Origin: Caldilineaceae bacterium
GTDB lineage: Bacteria; Chloroflexota; Anaerolineae; Caldilineales; Caldilineaceae
Length of the DNA stretch: 64,000 bases
Assembly (NCBI GenBank): GCA_019637685.1
Contig: JAHBVF010000008.1
Coordinates: 1 to 64,000, forward strand
Direction of reading: 5' to 3'
A program made the translations under genes and the position numbers. The notes beneath the pieces were generated by a model that worked only from the letters and a program-made list of their open reading frames with translations, ran no database searches and had not been told where the DNA came from. Below are positions 1-8,565 of the stretch, piece after piece. Position 1 is the stretch's first letter. Each line of letters starts with the position of its first letter.

Positions 1-32
1 CACGAATTCAAACAAAAGGGATGACGATTCTC

Positions 33-506
33 ATGAGTGAAAGGAAAAGCACCACCAATAAGGCCGCGCCGAAGTCCACTGGATTTACGAAGGAAGAAAA
101 AACCGCGATGAAGGAGCGCGCCAGGGAACTGAAGGCCGAAGAGCGCGCCAAGAAGAACAGGGCCGCCGGGGAAAGTGATCTGCTGGAGAAGATCGCCGAG
201 ATGCCAGAGCCAGAGCCAGAGCGTTCAATGGCCACCCGCCTCCACGAACTCATCAAAGCTAGCGTGCCAGACCTTTTCCCCAAAACCTGGTATGGAATGC
301 CCGCCTATGCCAACCCGGAGGGCAAAATTATCTGCTTCTTCCAGGCCGCGAGCAAGTTCAACACGCGGTACGCGACCCTCGGCTTCCAGCACGACGCGAA
401 TCTTGACGACGGCGCGATGTGGCCGACGGCCTACGCGCTGAAGGAGTTGACCGCGGCCACAGAGTCGAAAATTGCCGCGCTTGTGCAGAAGGCGGTGCGC
501 GCATGA
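33..506 (+). CDS. DUF1801 (YdhG-like) family protein
   Basis: The C-terminal half (about residues 70-150) has the DUF1801 pattern: a [13 protein letters not shown] segment, then a beta strand (KIICFFQ) and an aromatic/Gly-rich strand (RYATLGFQ). The N-terminal 60 residues are a highly charged, Lys/Glu/Ala-rich helix. I chose the ATG at 33 because AAAGGG (15-20) lies 12 bases upstream, while the ATG at 21 has no room for a ribosome site. The stop overlaps the next start as ATGA, so the two related genes are translationally coupled. DUF1801 proteins are small soluble proteins of unclear biochemical role; the specific function is not known. The family call is fairly sure. Confidence 0.8.
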   Translation: MSERKSTTNKAAPKSTGFTKEEKTAMKERARELKAEERAKKNRAAGESDLLEKIAEMPEPEPERSMATRLHELIKASVPDLFPKTWYGMPAYANPEGKIICFFQAASKFNTRYATLGFQHDANLDDGAMWPTAYALKELTAATESKIAALVQKAVRA

Positions 507-1090
507 GTGGGATGAATCCAGCGGTTGACTTCTACTTTCGCAAAGCCGACCAGTGGAAGGCAGAATTTGAGAAGCTGAGAACGATCATTCTGGAGTGTGA
601 TCTGAGCGAAGAATTGAAGTGGGGTCATCCTTGCTACGCATTGGAGGGCAGCAATATCGTCCTGATGCACGGGTTCAAGGAATATTGCGCGCTGCTGTTT
701 ATGAAGGGTGCGCTGATGCAGGACCCCAATGGAATTCTCGTCCAGCAGACGAAGAATGTGCAGTCGGCGCGCCAGATTCGTTTCACCAATTTACAGGAAA
801 TCGAGGCGATGGAGGCCGTCTTGAAAGCCTATGTAGCGGAAGCCGTCAGGGTGGAAAAAGCCGGTTTGCAGGTGGAGTTCAAGCAGCCGACAGACTTCGA
901 ATTTCCCGAAGAGTTCATCGATAAATTGGAGGAAATCCCCGGACTGCAGGACGCTTTTGAGGCGCTGACACCAGGACGGCAAAGGGGATACCTTCTCTAT
1001 TTCTCCGGAGCCAAGCAGTCCAAAACCCGGACCGCGCGGATCGAAAAATATGTGCCCCACATTCTTGAGGGAAAGGGAATCAATGACTAG
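503..1090 (+). CDS. YdeI/OmpD-associated, DUF1801-containing protein
   Basis: A protein of 195 residues starting at the ATGA overlap with the preceding gene. The N-terminal about 130 residues are a DUF1801-like domain ([10 protein letters not shown], then [15 protein letters not shown]). The C-terminal about 65 residues match the YdeI/OmpD-associated tail: a Pro-rich linker, then [10 protein letters not shown]...[22 protein letters not shown], with Arg/Lys-rich helices after it. Together with the gene before it this makes a tandem pair of the same fold. The family name reflects a proposed role in porin expression or polymyxin response in enterobacteria, which has no support here. The architecture is secure, the role is not. 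Confidence 0.85.
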   Translation: MSGMNPAVDFYFRKADQWKAEFEKLRTIILECDLSEELKWGHPCYALEGSNIVLMHGFKEYCALLFMKGALMQDPNGILVQQTKNVQSARQIRFTNLQEIEAMEAVLKAYVAEAVRVEKAGLQVEFKQPTDFEFPEEFIDKLEEIPGLQDAFEALTPGRQRGYLLYFSGAKQSKTRTARIEKYVPHILEGKGIND

Positions 1091-2198
1091 CCCATTCGAT
1101 TTCAACGGCAGCGACCTCTTCACCCCCGTCGCCCATCCCCAGTCCGGCGTGACAATCCACGTGCTGACCCGTCGGGTCGCGCCCCTGCAGCAGGGCTTTT
1201 ATTTCGTCAACGACTCTATGCGCGCTGACGGTCGCTATCTCTGGTTCTACTGCGCCTTTCCCCCCGCGTTGCACAAGACGCTGGGCGTGATCGATTTCGT
1301 CGATCAGACTGTGCGTCACTTCCCGGAGACGAGCGCGTCCGCCGCGTATGTGGACCCGGAGACCGGCGACGCCTTCTGGTGCGAAGGCGCTGCGGTATGG
1401 CGGCGGGGGCCGGGCGCGCAGGACGTTCCGGTCCTCGTCAACCAACTCCCCGCCGAGCTGATCGGCAATCGGAGCGTCTCCAGCCTGGCCTCCCACCTGA
1501 CCCGCTCTGCCGATGGCAGCGAGTTTTTCATCAATGCCTCTGTGGGGTTGGGCTACATCTTCGGCAGCCTGCCTCTGGACGGCGGTCCCTTTCAGCAGTG
1601 GTGGCGTTTCGACCGCCATCACAACCACGCCCAGTTCAGCCCGACCGATCCCGACACCGTGCTCTTTGCCCAGGAGTTCCACAGCGACCCCATCACCGGG
1701 CTGCGCTTTCCCATCACCAACCGGCTCTGGACGATGACCCGGGGCAGCCAGCCCCGCCCCATCCTGCGCGAGCCGCGCTTTGTCTCCCACGAGTGGTGGG
1801 ACGCGGACGGGGCGCACGTCTGGTGTGTGGATGTGCCCAACAACCACGAAACCTGGCGGGTGCGTCTCGCCGACGGCGAAGTCGAGAAGTTCGCCTTCCC
1901 CCGCCAGTGCTGGCACTCCCACAGCAGCCGGGACGGACAGCTGATCGTCGGCGATTCCAACAACGGTTTCTTCCGCGGCTGCGCTTCCACTGTCCACTTA
2001 CTAAACCGGGACACGGGCAAGATTATCGTCCTGGCCGAGCACGCCGAGCGCCGCGACTATACGGGCCGCAACTACCACATCGACCCCCACCCCCGCTTCT
2101 GTGCCAACGACCGTTACGTCGTCTTCACCACCACACTCCTGGGCCAGATTGACCTGGCGATTGTGCCCGTGACGGATTTGATTCAGGCGACGGCGTAG
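1083..2198 (+). CDS. oligogalacturonate-lyase-like (PL22-type) beta-propeller protein
   Basis: This 371-residue protein overlaps the previous gene by eight bases; the ATG at 1083 follows GGGAAAGGG. It has no signal peptide. Repeated strand-turn blocks with Trp/Asp-rich loops (YLWFYCAF, HEWWDADG, CWHSHSSRDG) indicate a seven-bladed propeller. His-rich segments including HNHAQFSP, CWHSHSS and a C-terminal DPHPRF resemble the metal-binding end of PL22 oligogalacturonate lyases, where His residues coordinate Mn and act in beta-elimination of unsaturated galacturonides. If it is a true lyase, it would work in the cytoplasm on imported pectin fragments. One of the expected metal ligands seems replaced by Asp, so activity is uncertain. 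It could instead be a generic TolB-like propeller. Confidence 0.65.
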   Translation: MTSPFDFNGSDLFTPVAHPQSGVTIHVLTRRVAPLQQGFYFVNDSMRADGRYLWFYCAFPPALHKTLGVIDFVDQTVRHFPETSASAAYVDPETGDAFWCEGAAVWRRGPGAQDVPVLVNQLPAELIGNRSVSSLASHLTRSADGSEFFINASVGLGYIFGSLPLDGGPFQQWWRFDRHHNHAQFSPTDPDTVLFAQEFHSDPITGLRFPITNRLWTMTRGSQPRPILREPRFVSHEWWDADGAHVWCVDVPNNHETWRVRLADGEVEKFAFPRQCWHSHSSRDGQLIVGDSNNGFFRGCASTVHLLNRDTGKIIVLAEHAERRDYTGRNYHIDPHPRFCANDRYVVFTTTLLGQIDLAIVPVTDLIQATA

Positions 2199-2255
2199 GA
2201 TTTCAGGCTGATTATCAATTTCGTCTCAATATCTTCGACGAGCGCTTGTAGATTC

Positions 2256-2885
2256 CTACAGACCAATGGGGCAATACAATGCAGGGCAGAGCCAGAACCA
2301 GTGGATGCAGTAAGCCAGCGTGATGAGCGCTACAATGGATAGAACGCCCCTATGACGACGGATACGTTCGGTTGTGGGTATGGATGGGCTGCTGGCGCGC
2401 TTCTCACGCCAGATGATCCAGGCCAGCAGAAATGTGTAGATTTCGGTGAGGAAGATAGGGTTGAGAAGATAATTGAGCCGTCGGTCTTCGACTATCAGCC
2501 GGATAGGAGGGCGCATACGAAAATAAGTGTCTGAAAAGGGGAAGAGCATTTTGACGCCGACAAAAATTGCATCTGTGATCAGATGGGTAAATGTACCGAT
2601 GAGAAGGGCCAGAGCCAGAGCGATCAGCAGCGGACGTTTGCGGCGAAAAGCCAACCCAGCACTTATCAGAAGAGCGGCAGAGATGAGCCAAAAGATGGGT
2701 GTGTGGGTCATCGCATTCCGATGGGTAGCCAGCGAGGTGAAAATTACGTCTACATCCGGCAAGACGCCCGCGCCAATGCCGACAGTGTAGACGATGCGTT
2801 CTTCCGTGGCAGACAATCCCCGATTCCACAGCCTTTTGGACCCATTGGTTGTGATGTACGATGCGGGCAGATGTGCGAAGATCAC
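2256..2885 (-). CDS. YdjM-type membrane-bound metal-dependent hydrolase (DUF457)
   Basis: The protein is about 209 residues if it begins at the GTG at 2885, which has GAGGGAGAA just upstream; an in-frame ATG at 2933 would add 16 residues. It has four or five hydrophobic spans and the conserved polar signature of the YdjM/DUF457 family: a Gly-rich LPDVDV segment, HRNAMTHT, and HLITDA. These His/Asp residues probably form a metal site near the membrane. Related proteins are annotated as inner-membrane metal-dependent hydrolases, sometimes LexA-regulated; the substrate is unknown. It is convergent with the lyase-like gene and stands alone. Confidence 0.75.
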   Translation of the reverse strand: MIFAHLPASYITTNGSKRLWNRGLSATEERIVYTVGIGAGVLPDVDVIFTSLATHRNAMTHTPIFWLISAALLISAGLAFRRKRPLLIALALALLIGTFTHLITDAIFVGVKMLFPFSDTYFRMRPPIRLIVEDRRLNYLLNPIFLTEIYTFLLAWIIWREKRASSPSIPTTERIRRHRGVLSIVALITLAYCIHWFWLCPALYCPIGL

Positions 2886-2994
2886 AGGCTGTTCTCCCTC
2901 GAAAAGATGGTTTCGGGGTGAAAAACGCCGCAACTATTGGACCAGTTCCGTGAGATGTCTGATGGTATTCTGATTGGCTTTCAAGGAGAAACGA

Positions 2995-3486
2995 ATGCAA
3001 GAGCAAAACGGATCGACGCTGGCTGTGATCTACGAGAACTGGGGAGGCTATCAGGCAAAGCTGCGCGCCTGCATCGCGCCCCTGACAGAAGAACAACTCG
3101 CCCTGCAACCGGCCCCGCATATGTGGCCCCTGGGACAGATTGTGCAGCACATCATCTCTGTCCGGGCCGGCTGGTTCAGCGGGACCCTGCAGGATGAGGA
3201 CGCCGGGATGGAAGCGTATATGGAGTGGGGCCAACGGGGTTCACCCCCACGCAGCGGCGCAGAGTTGGCGCAGGGCCTCGACGAGACGTGGGCTTTCATC
3301 GAAGCCCGTTTGCGGCGCTGGACCCCCGACGACTGCGCGCAGACCTTCCCCGATGAATGGGACGGCCAGGTGTACGAGCTGTCGCGCAGTTGGGTGATCT
3401 ACCACGTGCTGGAACACGACCTGCATCACGGCGGCGAAGTCTCCTTGCTCCTGGGGATGAACGGTCTGCAAGGCCCTGATATTTGA
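2995..3486 (+). CDS. DinB-family protein
   Basis: A 163-residue four-helix-bundle protein. AAGGAG at 2983-2988 fixes the start at ATG 2995. The typical DinB metal triad is visible: His in LGQIVQHIIS (about residue 50) and the C-terminal HVLEHDLHHGGE pair (about residues 140-150). DinB/YfiT proteins are often thiol-dependent S-transferases (mycothiol, bacillithiol) or nickel/zinc-binding stress proteins; the substrate here cannot be told. A second, distant DinB-type protein is encoded at 45234-45740. Confidence 0.85.
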   Translation: MQEQNGSTLAVIYENWGGYQAKLRACIAPLTEEQLALQPAPHMWPLGQIVQHIISVRAGWFSGTLQDEDAGMEAYMEWGQRGSPPRSGAELAQGLDETWAFIEARLRRWTPDDCAQTFPDEWDGQVYELSRSWVIYHVLEHDLHHGGEVSLLLGMNGLQGPDI

Positions 3487-3607
3487 ACGAAGTCCTGTGG
3501 GGTTCTGCTGGAATGTTGTCTCTTTCGGCGGCAGTCGACCGGCGGTCTTCCGGTTAGTGTACATGCCCGGTGGGGCACAACCAGCAATGAAAACAGGGAA
3601 GCAGAAG

Positions 3608-3661
3608 ACACAGATTGCGCAGATTAAATCCGTGTTTATCTGCGTTCATCCGTGGCTATTT
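3608..3661. repeat. dispersed intergenic repeat (cagatt/ccgtgg type)
   Basis: A stretch built from CACAGATT, CGCAGATT, AATCCGTG and ATCCGTGGCT modules. A closely similar arrangement is found at 63477-63530, and a related inverted form at 62745-62820. All copies lie between genes. It resembles the short hairpin-forming intergenic repeats seen in many large environmental genomes. Confidence 0.6.
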
Positions 3662-3754
3662 TCAGCGTGAGAACCACCGATTCTCTGCAACTTCACCGCC
3701 TCTGCCCCGTATTGATACAGCGGACGCGCGCTTTCTACTCTTGCGCATCCTGAA

Positions 3755-3963
3755 TACACCGTAAAATAAGTTTTTGGCCTTTTGGGTAATTTACAGTAAG
3801 CCGATCAGACAGGCCAGTGAGCGCTGACTCTACGAAATTACCAAAAACTTATTTTAGCGTAGGCGCTGCTTATAGCTGTGCAAGGGACGAATACCCCTTC
3901 GGCTGCCTGTGCAGTTCAAAACTGCACCTACAGAAACGTCAAATCACTTTATTTACAGTGTAC
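3755..3963. mobile_element. MITE-like element, composite copy
   Basis: The element is bounded by TACACCGTAAAATAAGT (3755-3771) and ACTTTATTTACAGTGTA (3947-3963), imperfect terminal inverted repeats, and flanked by the 5-bp duplication CTGAA on each side. Its right half (from about 3862) is clearly homologous, in the opposite orientation, to the element at 18310-18441, including the internal hairpin GTGCAGTT-CAA-AACTGCAC. Its left half contains a second nested inverted repeat (3755-3777 with 3841-3861), so it looks like one element inserted in or fused with another. No transposase is encoded. Confidence 0.75.
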
Positions 3964-3964
3964 T

Positions 3965-4045
3965 GAATGCCGCGTCAACAAAGTTTTTTTTTGGCGTAGA
4001 AGTTCGACTTTTTTGGAAAGTCGAACTTCTGTAGTCGATTCGTTT
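3965..4045. mobile_element. MITE-like element with AGAAGTTCGAC hairpin, right end degraded
   Basis: The sequence runs from GCGTCAACAAAGTTT into a perfect inverted repeat around AGAAGTTCGAC...GTCGAACTTCT, then GTAGTCGA. It matches the intact copy at 62861-62949, but the right terminal repeat is decayed to TCGTTTCCC. It ends only about 10 bases before the ribosome site of the gene at 4068, so it forms that gene's leader. Confidence 0.7.
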
Positions 4046-4067
4046 CCCAATGCAAAGGAGCAAACCT

Positions 4068-4412
4068 GTGGGCAACTTACTCGTAATCTGGCTGGTCACA
4101 TCCATCAGTCTGCTGATTATCTCTCAGATCGACTTTTTCGGTATCGAAGTCAAAAGCTTTGGCACGGCGCTGGTGGTGGCAGTGGTGTTGGGTATTCTCA
4201 ATGCACTGCTTGGCCCAATCCTGCGTTTCTTCAGCTTTCCCCTCATCATTCTTACCCTCGGCCTCTTCAGCTTTGTGATCAACGCGGCCATCTTCTGGTT
4301 GGCGTCAGCGCTGGTGGATGGCTTCGAGCTGCGCGGCGGCTGTCTGAGCGCGCTGATTGGGCCAGTGGTGCTGGGGCTGATCAACTCCCTGTTGATGGCA
4401 ATTCTCCGCTAG
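4068..4412 (+). CDS. YvlD / phage-holin-IV-family membrane protein
   Basis: A 114-residue protein with four hydrophobic segments. It shows the YvlD pattern: an N-terminal span, a short loop containing the conserved IEVKSFGTAL, then ILNALLGPILRFFSFPLIILTLG and FVINAAIFWLAS. I prefer the GTG at 4068, since AAGGAG (4055-4060) sits seven bases upstream, over the ATG at 4050. YvlD-type proteins are small cytoplasmic-membrane proteins linked to envelope stress in Bacillus; the molecular role is unknown. A terminator follows, so the gene is monocistronic. Confidence 0.9.
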   Translation: MGNLLVIWLVTSISLLIISQIDFFGIEVKSFGTALVVAVVLGILNALLGPILRFFSFPLIILTLGLFSFVINAAIFWLASALVDGFELRGGCLSALIGPVVLGLINSLLMAILR

Positions 4413-4461
4413 CACGAAATCAGGCAGCACAAAATATAGTGAGCACCAAACCGCAATAGCG

Positions 4462-4511
4462 AAAAGCGTGGATAAGAGACTGCCCAAGCGCTCTCTCATC
4501 CACGCTTTTTT
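4462..4511 (+). terminator. intrinsic terminator of the YvlD-like gene
   Basis: AAAAGCGTGGATAAGAG pairs with CTCTCATCCACGCTTTT (one mismatch) around a 14-base loop, followed by a T run. Confidence 0.85.
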
Positions 4512-4558
4512 GCGATGTTTTGTGCTGATCAGCGGGATGATGAAAGGGCCATTTTTAA

Positions 4559-4637
4559 CGCAAAGGCGCAAAGATGCCAAGACGCAGAGGAGAACCTACA
4601 AATCTTTGCATCTCTGCTCCTTTGCATCTTTGCGATG
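4559..4637. repeat. intergenic inverted repeat (cgcaaag type)
   Basis: Left arm CGCAAAGGCGCAAAGATG and right arm CATCTTTGCG with repeated CTTTGCATC modules between them. It lies between the YvlD-like gene and the end of the LacI-type regulator. It resembles a common class of hairpin-forming spacers. Confidence 0.55.
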
Positions 4638-4741
4638 ATAATTTCGCCATCATTCTGATCTCTACAATTTTTCGATGTTTATCCACGCACCAGCTATCCC
4701 CGTGTTCTTCTGTCGCCCTGCACCCTGAAGGTGCTGGCTGA

Positions 4742-5764
4742 CTATTGACCCCTGGCCGCTGGCCCGGTTGAACCGCGTACCACAAGCTCGGCTTCAATCT
4801 GGACCCGGCGGATCGGGCGATCTGGCTGACGGATGCGTTCCAGGGCCAGTGTGGCTGCCTCGCTGCCCAGCGTATATCCATTGGAGCGAACGGAGGTGAG
4901 AGGCGGGTTGAGAAAGGCCGCCATTTCCGTATCGTCAAAGCTGGCGACGGAGATGTCTTCGGGCAGGCGCAGCCCTGCCTCGCCGACCGCCCGCAGCGCG
5001 CCAATGGCTAGCCAGTCGTTGATCACAAGCAGAGCGGTGGGGCGGGGCGTACGGGACAGCAACCGTTGCGCGGCCTGATAGCCGTCTTCGATGCGCGGGC
5101 CAGAATAATCAATCAGCGATTTATCGATGGGGATGCCCGCTGCTGCCAGGCTCTGCTCGTAGACTTCCATCCGGTTCGTCGCCAACTCTTTGCTGCCCAC
5201 GCCAAAGATAAAGCCGATGCGGGTGTGGCCGAGCTGGAGCAGATGCGCCATAATTTGGGCTGTGGCCGTCCGGTAGGTAGTCACCACTGCATCCACATTC
5301 AAAGATGCGTTGCCAAGCGTAACCACCGGATAGGCGTTGGCGGCCAAATGGGTGAGTGATGTCTTGGATTGTTCCAGAAAGGAGAGGATGAGAATCAGCG
5401 CGTCCACACGCCGCCCGGTCAGCCCGGCCAGGGTACGCGCCTCCCGTTCCGGGTTGAGCGATGTGCTGGTGAGCAGCAGATCGTACCCATTTTCACGCAC
5501 TGTATCTTCTACACCCTGGACAATACTCCAGTAGTGGGGGTTGTGGAGATCGGGGATGAGCAAACCAACTGCATTGGACCCGCCAGAGCGCAGAGACTGG
5601 GCGCGGGCATCCGGCGCGTAATTCAGCTTGGCGACCGCATCGAGCACCCGGCTGCGGGTTCCGTTCGTGATCGCTATATCTGTCCTGTTGTTGATCACAT
5701 AAGAGACCGTCGCTCGGGAGACGCCAGCCAGTTTGGCCACGTCTGTTTGGGTAGGTCGTTTCAA
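4742..5764 (-). CDS. LacI-family transcriptional regulator
   Basis: About 340 residues. The N-terminal helix-turn-helix reads TQTDVAKLAGVSRATVSYVI, with the hinge helix LNYAPDARAQSLR, followed by a periplasmic-binding-protein-type effector domain (IPDLHNPHYWSIVQGVED through DDTEMAAFLNPPLTSV). I prefer the TTG at 5764, preceded by AGGATGCCAC, because it places the HTH at the very N-terminus; an in-frame ATG at 5851 would add 29 unconserved residues. The gene diverges from two sugar ABC importers and most likely represses them, releasing DNA when bound to the imported sugar or its derivative. Its own promoter carries the same operator-like sequence, implying autoregulation. Confidence 0.92.
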   Translation of the reverse strand: MKRPTQTDVAKLAGVSRATVSYVINNRTDIAITNGTRSRVLDAVAKLNYAPDARAQSLRSGGSNAVGLLIPDLHNPHYWSIVQGVEDTVRENGYDLLLTSTSLNPEREARTLAGLTGRRVDALILILSFLEQSKTSLTHLAANAYPVVTLGNASLNVDAVVTTYRTATAQIMAHLLQLGHTRIGFIFGVGSKELATNRMEVYEQSLAAAGIPIDKSLIDYSGPRIEDGYQAAQRLLSRTPRPTALLVINDWLAIGALRAVGEAGLRLPEDISVASFDDTEMAAFLNPPLTSVRSNGYTLGSEAATLALERIRQPDRPIRRVQIEAELVVRGSTGPAARGQ

Positions 5765-5883
5765 TGCAGTGGCATCCTGTGAACAGCAATATCTACCGGT
5801 TATCACCACAGAAGCCCGATTTTTCCGGGAGATCGGACTGCTATGGCCCAAGCCATAGTTTTGTCTGAGAATCGCCTGTATTG

Positions 5884-5927
5884 TGACACGAGTAAGTAGA
5901 TGGTAGCAGATATTTTTCGGTTGTCAA
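5884..5927 (-). promoter_or_regulatory. promoter and operator of the LacI-family gene
   Basis: On the minus strand, TTGACA (5922-5927) is 16 bases from TACCAT (5900-5905). Six bases further comes ACTCGTGTCA (5884-5893). The same elements with the same spacing occur at the divergent promoter. Confidence 0.75.
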
Positions 5928-6003
5928 GAGAATTCGAGGGTATCCAATCCCTATCAGTGGAATACACCGCCAAAAATCATCCGCTTTTTGTTGTTTTTGG
6001 GGT

Positions 6004-6047
6004 TTGACATCCCTGAAATCTATGCTACCATTCATTGACTCGTGTCA
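6004..6047 (+). promoter_or_regulatory. promoter and operator of the first sugar ABC operon
   Basis: TTGACA (6004-6009), 16-base spacer, TACCAT (6026-6031), six bases, ACTCGTGTCA (6038-6047). The operator-like decamer lies at the expected transcription start, where a bound LacI repressor would block initiation. Confidence 0.75.
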
Positions 6048-6145
6048 TATATGTTCCCCTTCTATCCTAACTCTATACTCATTGAGGTTGAACAGCCCCT
6101 TTTCCCGCGTAGTATTGTTCTGTACCTATACCAAAGGAGATTCTC

Positions 6146-7516
6146 GTGAACGAACAATTTGATCCCAAACGCAAATTGAGCCGCCGCACATTTTTGATCG
6201 CTGGCGGCAGCGCTGCCTTTGCTGTGGCTTTGGCCGCGTGTGCGCCGCCAGCCGCGGCACCCGCCAATGGTGGGGCCGCTGAATCCGCGGCCCCAGAAGC
6301 CGCCGCACCTGCTGCAGAAGCAGAAGAGATCAGCTTTCTGGTGCGCACGGACATCCGCAATGCCTATGCGGCCGATGCCGCGGCCGAGTCTTGGTCCCAG
6401 GAATTTCCCGATCGCAAGCTGATTTTGGATGAGCCTGCCGCGGGCACGGCTGTCAACACCAAAGTGCAGGCAGCCCAGGCCGCGGGCGACCTGATTTGGG
6501 ATGGCTACGCGGTCATCGCGCTGCCCTGGGACACGGCCACGTGGGTCAAGCAAGGGCTGATCCAATCACTGGATGATTATATTGCTGCCTCTACGATTCC
6601 CAATGCAGACGATGTAATTGCCGGTATTATTCCGACTGTGTTGGAATCCACCAAAGCCGAGGGCAAGCAGTACGCGATTCCGGGCAATGTGGGCAGCGTG
6701 GCCCTGGGCTGGTACAACGAATTTCTGGACGAAGCGGAGGTGGAGCGCCCACTGCTCACCTGGGATGACGTGCGCGTGGCCTCTGAGAAGGTCCACGCCC
6801 AGCACCCGGAGATCAATGCCTTTGATCGGCCTGCCACGCCACTGACCGACCTGGTGGGGATGATTTGGGGCGCGACCGATACGCCCTATACCAATGACGG
6901 GCTGATCGACTGGTCTGGCGAGGCCTCCTTGGCCGCTATCGAATGGATGCAGGGAATGGTGGCCGACGGTCTGATGCCGGCTATCAGCGCGGGCTTTGGC
7001 ACGTGGCTGCAAAAGGGCACGGCCATTATGTCTTCCTACGATGTACACGGAACTTTGGCTCAACAGAGCCACGGCGACGGCGCGGCAGATACGGGCATCA
7101 ATATGCGCCGGGTGGCGGACGAAGCGCGGGCTGGCGCTCCTTTCTGGCTCAACGGCTGTGTGGTGCTGGACAAGGCCAACAATCCCCAAGGCATGACCGA
7201 CTTCTTCCTCTGGTGGTTTGGTCCCCAGAACAAAGCTATGGGCAAGCAGATTGCCGACGTGGCTGCCAAGCCCGCCTACCAGTACACCTATGATGAGTTC
7301 ATCAAGGGTGTGCCCAAGCACGCCTGGCAACTGGAAGGCATCGATCTGGTGCGCAACTCTGTGCCTTTCCAGGCCAATTTGACGTGGGGCATCGAGACCG
7401 CGGCTGTCAAGACGTGGCTGGAAAAAGCCCTGGACCCGGCCAACGACCTGAGCGCTGCTGATGCGATGGCCAGCGCGCAGGAAGAGATTCAGGCAGAGAT
7501 CGACGAGATGCTGTAA
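6146..7516 (+). CDS. sugar ABC transporter substrate-binding lipoprotein
   Basis: 456 residues starting at GTG 6146 behind AAAGGAGATTCTC. The N-terminus carries SRRTFLIAG (twin-arginine signal), a hydrophobic core and an ALAAC lipobox near residue 30, so it is exported and lipid-anchored outside the membrane. An Ala/Pro-rich linker follows, then a family-1 extracellular solute-binding fold (YAIPGNVGSVALGWYNEFLDEA; SSYDVHGTL; APFWLNGCVVL). It delivers the sugar to the permeases at 7636-9503. A strong hairpin just after the stop separates it from them. The substrate is unknown, though the LacI regulator and the downstream YhcH-type protein suggest a carbohydrate or sugar acid. Confidence 0.93.
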   Translation: MNEQFDPKRKLSRRTFLIAGGSAAFAVALAACAPPAAAPANGGAAESAAPEAAAPAAEAEEISFLVRTDIRNAYAADAAAESWSQEFPDRKLILDEPAAGTAVNTKVQAAQAAGDLIWDGYAVIALPWDTATWVKQGLIQSLDDYIAASTIPNADDVIAGIIPTVLESTKAEGKQYAIPGNVGSVALGWYNEFLDEAEVERPLLTWDDVRVASEKVHAQHPEINAFDRPATPLTDLVGMIWGATDTPYTNDGLIDWSGEASLAAIEWMQGMVADGLMPAISAGFGTWLQKGTAIMSSYDVHGTLAQQSHGDGAADTGINMRRVADEARAGAPFWLNGCVVLDKANNPQGMTDFFLWWFGPQNKAMGKQIADVAAKPAYQYTYDEFIKGVPKHAWQLEGIDLVRNSVPFQANLTWGIETAAVKTWLEKALDPANDLSAADAMASAQEEIQAEIDEML

Positions 7517-7558
7517 GTACGATTGGATTGGCTGCCTGTGAAAGGCTGCCTTTGCATT

Positions 7559-7605
7559 GCGTGGAACGTGAGTTGGCCCCTACTCCACTCACGTTCCACG
7601 CTTTT
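7559..7605 (+). terminator. partial terminator/processing hairpin between binding protein and permeases
   Basis: A perfect 15-bp stem (GCGTGGAACGTGAGT with its complement at 7587-7601), 13-base loop, then TTTT. It sits between the binding-protein gene and its permease, so it probably attenuates the operon and stabilises the upstream mRNA. Confidence 0.85.
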
Positions 7606-7635
7606 CCCCCACCTGATAATCAGGGATGATTGATC

Positions 7636-8565
7636 GTGACCACACAAACACCCATCCGCAAGACAGTCGGCAGCAAGAAACGACCGTCCTTTCTGCGCAA
7701 CGACCTACCGGGATACCTGTTCATCGCGCCAGCGGTTCTCCTCTATCTGGTCTTCAATATCTGGCCTCTGATCCGGGGCATTTTGATGGCCTTCACCGAT
7801 TATCGCTTTGTCTATCCAGACACCCGCTGGGCCTTCAACGGGGTGGAAAATTTTGTCAAACTCTTTGAAAGCAGCAAAGTGCGGGAGGCCGCGGTCGTCT
7901 CGGCCAAATATTCGCTGATTGTTGTGCCCGCTGTGCTGCTGTTCGCGCTATTTACCGCTATTCTAATCAGCCGGGTGCGCCGGGGGGCCAGCTTCTATCG
8001 CTGGACCGTCTATCTGCCCACAATCCTGCCCGTTGCCGTCAGCTTTTTGATGTTTCGCCAAATGTACGCGCCCAACTTCGGGCTAATCAACAGCTTTTTG
8101 CGTGGGCTGGGTGTGGAGAAGCCTCCCTTTTGGCTGGGTGAAGTGGCAACCGCGCTGCCCGCTCTGGGCGCGGCCCATCTCTGGATCATTTTTGGCTTTC
8201 CCACCCTTCTCTTCCTCATCGGCATCTACAGCATCGGCGAGGAGCTATACGAGGCAGCCTCTCTGGACGGGGCGAGCCGCTGGCAACAGTTTCTCTTTAT
8301 TACCCTGCCTCTGCTCAAGCCCACCACCGCTATGGTGTTGATTTTGATCGTGCCGGGTGTCTTTGGCGTCACCGATCCAATGTTGATTCTGACCCAGGGC
8401 GGACCCCAGGGATCGACCCAAACCCTTGGGTATTATCTTTACGACATCGCCTTCGTGCGGGGTGATCTGCGGCTGGGCTATGCATCGTCCATTAGCCTGG
8501 TGGTCAGCCTGATTACGGCCGGGTTGGTTGCGCTGATCTTTCGCTGGTCGCGGGAGCGGGAATAA
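7636..8565 (+). CDS. sugar ABC transporter permease (MalF/UgpA type)
   Basis: About 309 residues with six membrane spans after a polar N-terminus. The EAA loop that contacts the ATPase is seen as YEAASLDGASRWQQFLFITLPLL at about residues 205-228 (EAA---G---------LP pattern). I favour GTG at 7636, with CAGGGA about nine bases upstream, over TTG at 7630. The stop overlaps the next start as TAATG. The gene belongs to the first importer. No ATPase is encoded nearby, so a shared MsmX/UgpC-type ATPase from elsewhere is expected. Confidence 0.92.
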   Translation: MTTQTPIRKTVGSKKRPSFLRNDLPGYLFIAPAVLLYLVFNIWPLIRGILMAFTDYRFVYPDTRWAFNGVENFVKLFESSKVREAAVVSAKYSLIVVPAVLLFALFTAILISRVRRGASFYRWTVYLPTILPVAVSFLMFRQMYAPNFGLINSFLRGLGVEKPPFWLGEVATALPALGAAHLWIIFGFPTLLFLIGIYSIGEELYEAASLDGASRWQQFLFITLPLLKPTTAMVLILIVPGVFGVTDPMLILTQGGPQGSTQTLGYYLYDIAFVRGDLRLGYASSISLVVSLITAGLVALIFRWSRERE

